Assembly: GCA_021613535.1 (NCBI GenBank)
Contig: CP075496.1
Coordinates: 12,214,001-12,278,000 of the forward strand
Length of the DNA: 64,000 bases
Direction: 5' to 3'
Source of the DNA: Adineta vaga
Taxonomy: Eukaryota > Rotifera
In this document: in pieces, positions 59,166 through 64,000 of the stretch
Layout of the letters: each line of letters begins with the position of its first letter
Numbering within the stretch: position 1 is the first letter of the stretch
Position numbers and translations under genes: made by a program
Notes under the pieces: model-generated
The model's input: only the letters and a program-made list of their open reading frames with translations
The model's database searches: none
What the model was told of the DNA's origin: nothing

Positions 59166-60238
59166 TTTTTGTGACTTTATACTCAAATAAAGATTGATTA
59201 CTAGTAGATGAAGTCTTATTTAATATTTGAAAATGTTTGTAATTGTGACCCTTCATTCAACTGTTCAGAGTGAGTGTTATTCTCGTTTTCATCCATATTC
59301 TTACGCAATTGTATTTATTCAAAAATCAACTGAAGTCTAATATCAACTGTGACATTTATTTTAATAAGAAGTAAGAAATTATTCAATGAATCAACAATAA
59401 TGCTTTTCCATTATCATTATCATTAAAAGTACGATTATTGAATGGTGCGATATAGAAACTGCGACATGGACGCAACTGCATGTTTTCTAGAGAACTAGAG
59501 TTCCATTGAACAAATTCGACTATAGTTTGAAGATTTCATCACTGATTTAACAGCATCTAATGTTACACTAAAGAAATTTTCCGTCTTTTATAGAGATTCA
59601 CAATTCAGTCATTGTTTAGTTTTCGTAAAAGATTTTCCAATGATTCATAACTTGATTCTCCTAAAACCTTAAAATTACCTGTCTTGTCGATTTTAGAGTG
59701 CTCATAATATTCTAATTTACCATTCGTTTCACTAGAGGAAAACAATTTAAATTTTGCCTTTAATCTATACAAATATTCATTATTAAATTGTTAGCCCTTG
59801 AATCGACAAGAGGTCCAACATACTAGAAGAAGTGAATTAAATCAAAGTTCAACTACACCATTCGGCTGATTCGTTCAGATTTAAGTTATCTTTTGATACT
59901 TCTGTAGATGCTCGTTAAAGTGGACGACATTCTCGTTTGAACTTGATTCTTAAACTGATTTCGAATTTAACAATAATTAATTTCATAGAATTCTGTTAGA
60001 TAATCTGTAAATGTAATAAAAAAAATATTGTCATTCACTTCATCATCTAGCAACATCTATTGAAAGAAAAAAGATCATAAAAAGCTTGATTTGATTGCAT
60101 GCCAACGTTTACCCATATGATATCAATCCATTTCCATTACTGTACTTGTACACTGCACTGGTTCCAAACTTTCATTACATATTTGATTCATGTTTAGGAT
60201 TGATCGTTTCGAATAATTCATTTTCAGATCAAAGAACA
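59166..60238. other. Intergenic, ENOSF1 pseudogene to LRPPRC
   Basis: About 1.1 kb with no gene recognised. An open frame runs from 60095 into LRPPRC, but its upstream part has no mitochondrial-targeting character and is interrupted by the acceptor ATTTTCAG ending at 60227, so it is taken as 5' non-coding. Confidence 0.4.
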
Positions 60239-63200
60239 ATGTATACTCGTTGTAGTGTATTAAAACAAGTTGTTCGTCATTTCATTACACCAAGTTCAGC
60301 TAATCGTTTCATTCGCTTTCAATCATCTGCAACTCAAAATGCGGTGAATAACTTTCGAGAATCCAGGTAAAACCAAAAATCTTCTTTTTTCTCCGTGAAT
60401 TAATCAAACTAAATTCTTTCACTGTTTTTAGTTCAACAACGAATAATCGTTCGAATTCTGGAGATATTTTTCTTGATTTAACCACAGAATATAATCGTAA
60501 ACGATTTGTTCAAAGTGATCTCGTTGTCAATGCGATTAAAAACATCAATAATAGTATATCCGAAAGACTTAGTTTATTAATCTTAACAGCAGCTGCACGT
60601 AGTGTTCATCATGTCACACCAGAAAAACGTGTGGAATTATTAGAAGAAGTGAGTAATAATCGAATTTGTTTTGTCTGATTATTTCTTTTTTTTTCGAAGG
60701 CATGGAAAACATTAAATGATCAAAAGGTTCGTTTAACAACACGTCATTATGAAACATATTTAAGTGGTTTGAATGAAAATGGATTTATCTTTGATGCTGA
60801 TTATTATCTAAAGTTAATTGACAGTGAACAAATTCAAGCATCACCACGTCTTTATAGTTTACTTTTGACTCAGTAAGTTCTACTATTATTATTACTAGAT
60901 ATTTTTCACGTATATCATATTTTCATCTAATTAGATATTGTCGCGAAGGTAATACAGATCGTGCGCAAAAATTTTTGAAAATGCTCAAAGAACGTAATGT
61001 TAGTATTGATGAAGATATCTTTGCTGCATTGATTGTATGTCAATTGAAACTTGGCAATGATAAAGGTGCAAATGATATTATACAAATAATGAAAGAACGT
61101 GGTCTACAACCAACAATTTCGACATATAAAGAAATTTTGACTGCATTAATCAGTGAACATAAATTAGAACAATTCGAATATTATTTTGGTCAAATGGAAT
61201 CTCAACAACGGCAATCATCATCGTCAACAGTTTATATTGATGCACATTTTGTTGTGATTTTACTTGGACAATGTATTTCCTATAAAGAACGACCAATATT
61301 TGATTTATTATTGAATACTTTGAAAGAACTTGATCATGGTCGTATGCCAAATAATTTATTTAATTTAGCAATACAATGTGTGACAAATGGATGGCATGAA
61401 TCAGCAATTGAATTATTACAAATGCAAACTGAAATGGACGGAACAGAGGATGCTGATTCACCATATCAAGGTATTCATGGACGACATTGGGTATTGTTTT
61501 TTAGGTAAGAAATCAAAAGAAATTGATACGTAGAAATCTTTAATTCTCTTTAGACAATTACTCGATAATAATGAACCTCATTTAATGGATACATATCTTG
61601 ATTTAACGATGCAAAAGAATCTTATTCCACTTGATGGTATTCTACGTGTTTTATATACATCATCTCAGAATGATCATCGTGTAGCACTTGATTATCTTGA
61701 ACGAGGACAAGAATTACGTCATCCAATGCGTACAAATTATTTCTATCCACTTTTATTAAAAGCATACTCATCTGAAACATCTCAAAATTGGACTGATGAA
61801 GATCGTTTACGTTTATTTCGTTTACTCGATCGTTTAACTATGCCAATTGAATCGGTGACATATTCACGTTTACTTCAACAATCATTTCATCAATATTATC
61901 AAAATAAATTCACTCCATTATTAGATATGTTAGCAAAAAATAATCTACAATCTATTCTTGATCGTATATGTCGTTTATTACTAAATGATATTCGACGAAA
62001 TACACTTCATTTAAGTGTTGTGCAACAAATTGCTCCATATTTCCGTTTAAATACACGTGCACGACAAGAAGAATTCGCAAGATACTTATTTTCAACAATG
62101 ACGAATACATCAACAAAGTAAAATACCATTTTTGAAGGTTCTCGTCTGTACTTTCGTTTTCTTTCTAGTACGAATGAAGAAAATGCTGGTCAAACTTCAA
62201 CAACATCGACGAATGATTTAACACCAGTATTTCAATTTATTGATTCGATTTCAAAAGATTTATTGAATGATATTCCAATGTTAAAATATGATTTATATTT
62301 ACAATTACTTCGTTTATCTGCACATCAACGACGAACTGATCTAACTACTCGATTAGCTGAACAATGTATTCAAGAAGATATTAAACTAGGTGGTTCAATG
62401 AATGAAATTGATCTATCAACTGGCTATGCATTACCACGTGATGTAGTTGAACAATTAGCACGTTATAAACCAGGTGAATTATCGTGGAAAGAAAAATTAT
62501 CAACGATCGATTTACAAAAAACAACTCTTCCAACTTTAGAACAAATTTATCAAGAAGCTAAACAAGATGGAAGATATCCATTTGATTTACAACAACGTTT
62601 ATTAAATGTTTATATTAAAAAGAAATCAACTGAGCAAGCATTTGCAATCTTACATGAAATAAATTCCAATCGACAAAAGGTTCGTAGACTTATATTGAAA
62701 TCTGTGCAACTCAAGAAGTTAATAATCAATACTTAAGACAGAATAACAGAAGATGTTTTTTCTGTTTAGATCGAATCACCAATTCTTCATCGTTTATTTA
62801 ATCTTGTTACAGTGAAAATGGAAGATCAAAATGATACAACAAAAGCAGATCATCAGAATAATTTGAAATATCTATGTGATCTCTATGATAAATCCTATGG
62901 GCTTGCTAATTTACCAACAGAATTAACATTTCGTTTAGCACATATGTCTCTTCTCAGTGGTGATCAAGAGAATGCAATCAAAATCGTTTCAAATAAAATC
63001 AATACAGATTTAAATGATGAAATTTTACATTATTTAGTCCAATTTCTTCAACTAAATTCATCTGTATTGACCAGTGATGGTTTAATATCAATCGGAAACT
63101 TATTTCTTAATTTCCGTATTAACGAATCAGTACGAAAATTTTGGAATTTATTTTTCGATATTCTTTTGGAAAAAACAAGTCCACAAGATGTCGTACAATA

Positions 63201-63865
63201 TTATTCGGATGCAATAAGAGAAAATAGCAACGTTCCTTATCTTCATCTCTTCGAAGTAATTAGTAATCATGTGTCAAGTAAAGAATAACAAAACAAAAAA
63301 TCTATTTTTATCTTTTAGTTATTGATCTCGAAAGATGAATTGAATCGTTTACAAGATATTGTTGATATAGCAATATTACAACATGGAGCACGAAATGTTT
63401 TACATGATCTTGGATTTAGTTTGATTCAAAGTGGTAAAATAAAACAAGCGGAAAAGATTTTTCAAACACCATGGTTGAAAGCAAGAAATGATCGTATTAA
63501 TTTACATTCGTTATTTTTTTCTGGTAATTAGAAAATCAAATCAAATAGAAGTCATTTATTTCTTATTAAACGTATATTGTTTTACAATTCTAGATTCAAA
63601 TAATCTCGATGCATTGATTAATGCCATTAAATTAACACGAAGTTTACCTGAAGTTGATCAAAACAATTATTTGCATCAGCAATTCGGTAAGGAAGAAAAC
63701 GACGAAAATTTTGATAAACGAAGAAAATGATTTCGTCTTCTGAATTTCAGTGTGGCTGTACGTCTCGATAGATCAGATGTCATCGATTGGATATGTAAAG
63801 AAATACAAGAAAATCAAGTTCAACTTGATATTCGAATTAAAAAGTATGTTCAATCAAAGCTATAA
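60239..63865 (+). CDS. LRPPRC: Leucine-rich PPR-motif protein, mitochondrial (LRPPRC), probably 3'-partial
   Basis: LRPPRC stabilises and coordinates polyadenylation of mitochondrial mRNAs together with SLIRP. The start MYTRCSVLKQVVRHFITPSS (60239) is a basic mitochondrial presequence. PPR repeats are visible: YCREGNTDRAQKFLKMLKER, then IFAALIVCQLKLGNDKGAND with ERGLQPTISTYKEIL, and later HEINSNRQK and LIQSGKIKQAEKIF. Exons up to 63687 join cleanly. The junction near 63686-63750 does not keep frame with canonical sites (see findings). After it the natural-looking frame reads VAVRLDRSDVIDWICKEIQE and stops at 63865, unless the donor GTATGT at 63844 is used and the gene continues past the window. 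Vertebrate LRPPRC is about 1390 residues; about 1050 are seen here. Confidence 0.8.
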
Positions 63866-64000
63866 GAAAACTATGTAGAGAAACTTTTATGATCACACAA
63901 CACATACTATAGAATTTAATAGGACATAATTCACTTGCTATCTCTCTGTCAAAACAAATCTTGTTTGACATTTCATGCGCCACAACAGAAATGATATTCT

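Noticed and set aside
60095-60238. N-terminal extension of LRPPRC in the same frame
   Set aside because: The sequence is not presequence-like and contains a good splice acceptor just before the preferred ATG.

Overview
The window is nuclear DNA of an animal with a compact, AT-rich genome. Genes are split by many introns of about 45-70 bases with GT-AG ends, and the products are metazoan (TMEM131, P2X receptor, LRPPRC, lamin, synaptotagmin 14/16, CERKL, hnRNP U). Several features point to a bdelloid rotifer such as Adineta, Rotaria or a relative. These are a desiccation/stress protein of the LEA or GRG-1 kind, genes of bacterial or fungal flavour lying among animal genes, an N-terminal domain that I recall mainly from rotifer proteins, and splice-acceptor sequences just upstream of many start codons, which would fit spliced-leader trans-splicing. 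The assignment is an inference; no rRNA or mitochondrial marker is present. No tRNA, rRNA or CRISPR was seen.

Layout, left to right: ABAT (GABA transaminase, +) at 287-2358; two tandem paralogous small membrane proteins (-) at 2429-3770; ZNF207/BuGZ (+) at 4694-5778; a bacterial-type beta-hydroxyacid dehydrogenase (+) at 6359-7429; a short coiled-coil protein (+) at 8359-8656; a RING-less TRAF-like protein (+) at 9484-10648. A 1.2-kb non-coding transposon-like element flanked by TTAA follows at 10981-12169, then a small secreted cysteine protein (+) at 12446-12896. CERKL (+) lies at 14094-17272, an intronless EI24/CysZ-type membrane protein (+) at 17895-19001, a lamin without a CaaX box (+) at 20274-22322, and a TMEM249-like gene (-) at 23059-23859.

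The centre is taken up by TMEM131 (+, 25739-34539) and synaptotagmin 14/16 (+, 35177-39126). The right part holds a P2X receptor (-) at 40932-42302; a tight group of mitochondrial TRMT10C/MRPP1-like (44716-45858), CEP20 (45882-46435, 23 bases after the previous stop) and hnRNP U (46713-51205); lysosomal alpha-mannosidase (51685-55597); a two-copy GRG-1/LEA-like stress protein (56223-56974); a decayed ENOSF1 (L-fuconate dehydratase) pseudogene (about 58051-59165); and LRPPRC (from 60239, probably running off the right end).

Most neighbours are functionally unrelated housekeeping genes. The exceptions are the tandem paralogs and the TRMT10C-CEP20(-hnRNP U) group, whose spacing looks operon-like. 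The most unusual content is the set of possibly acquired or rotifer-specific genes (YkwC-like dehydrogenase, secreted cysteine protein, EI24 fusion, GRG-1-like stress protein), the sperm-channel-type TMEM249 gene if the host lineage lacks males, and the TTAA element with a nested fold-back repeat. Intron boundaries were read by eye from GT/AG sites and reading frame. Family names come from remembered similarity, not from searches.
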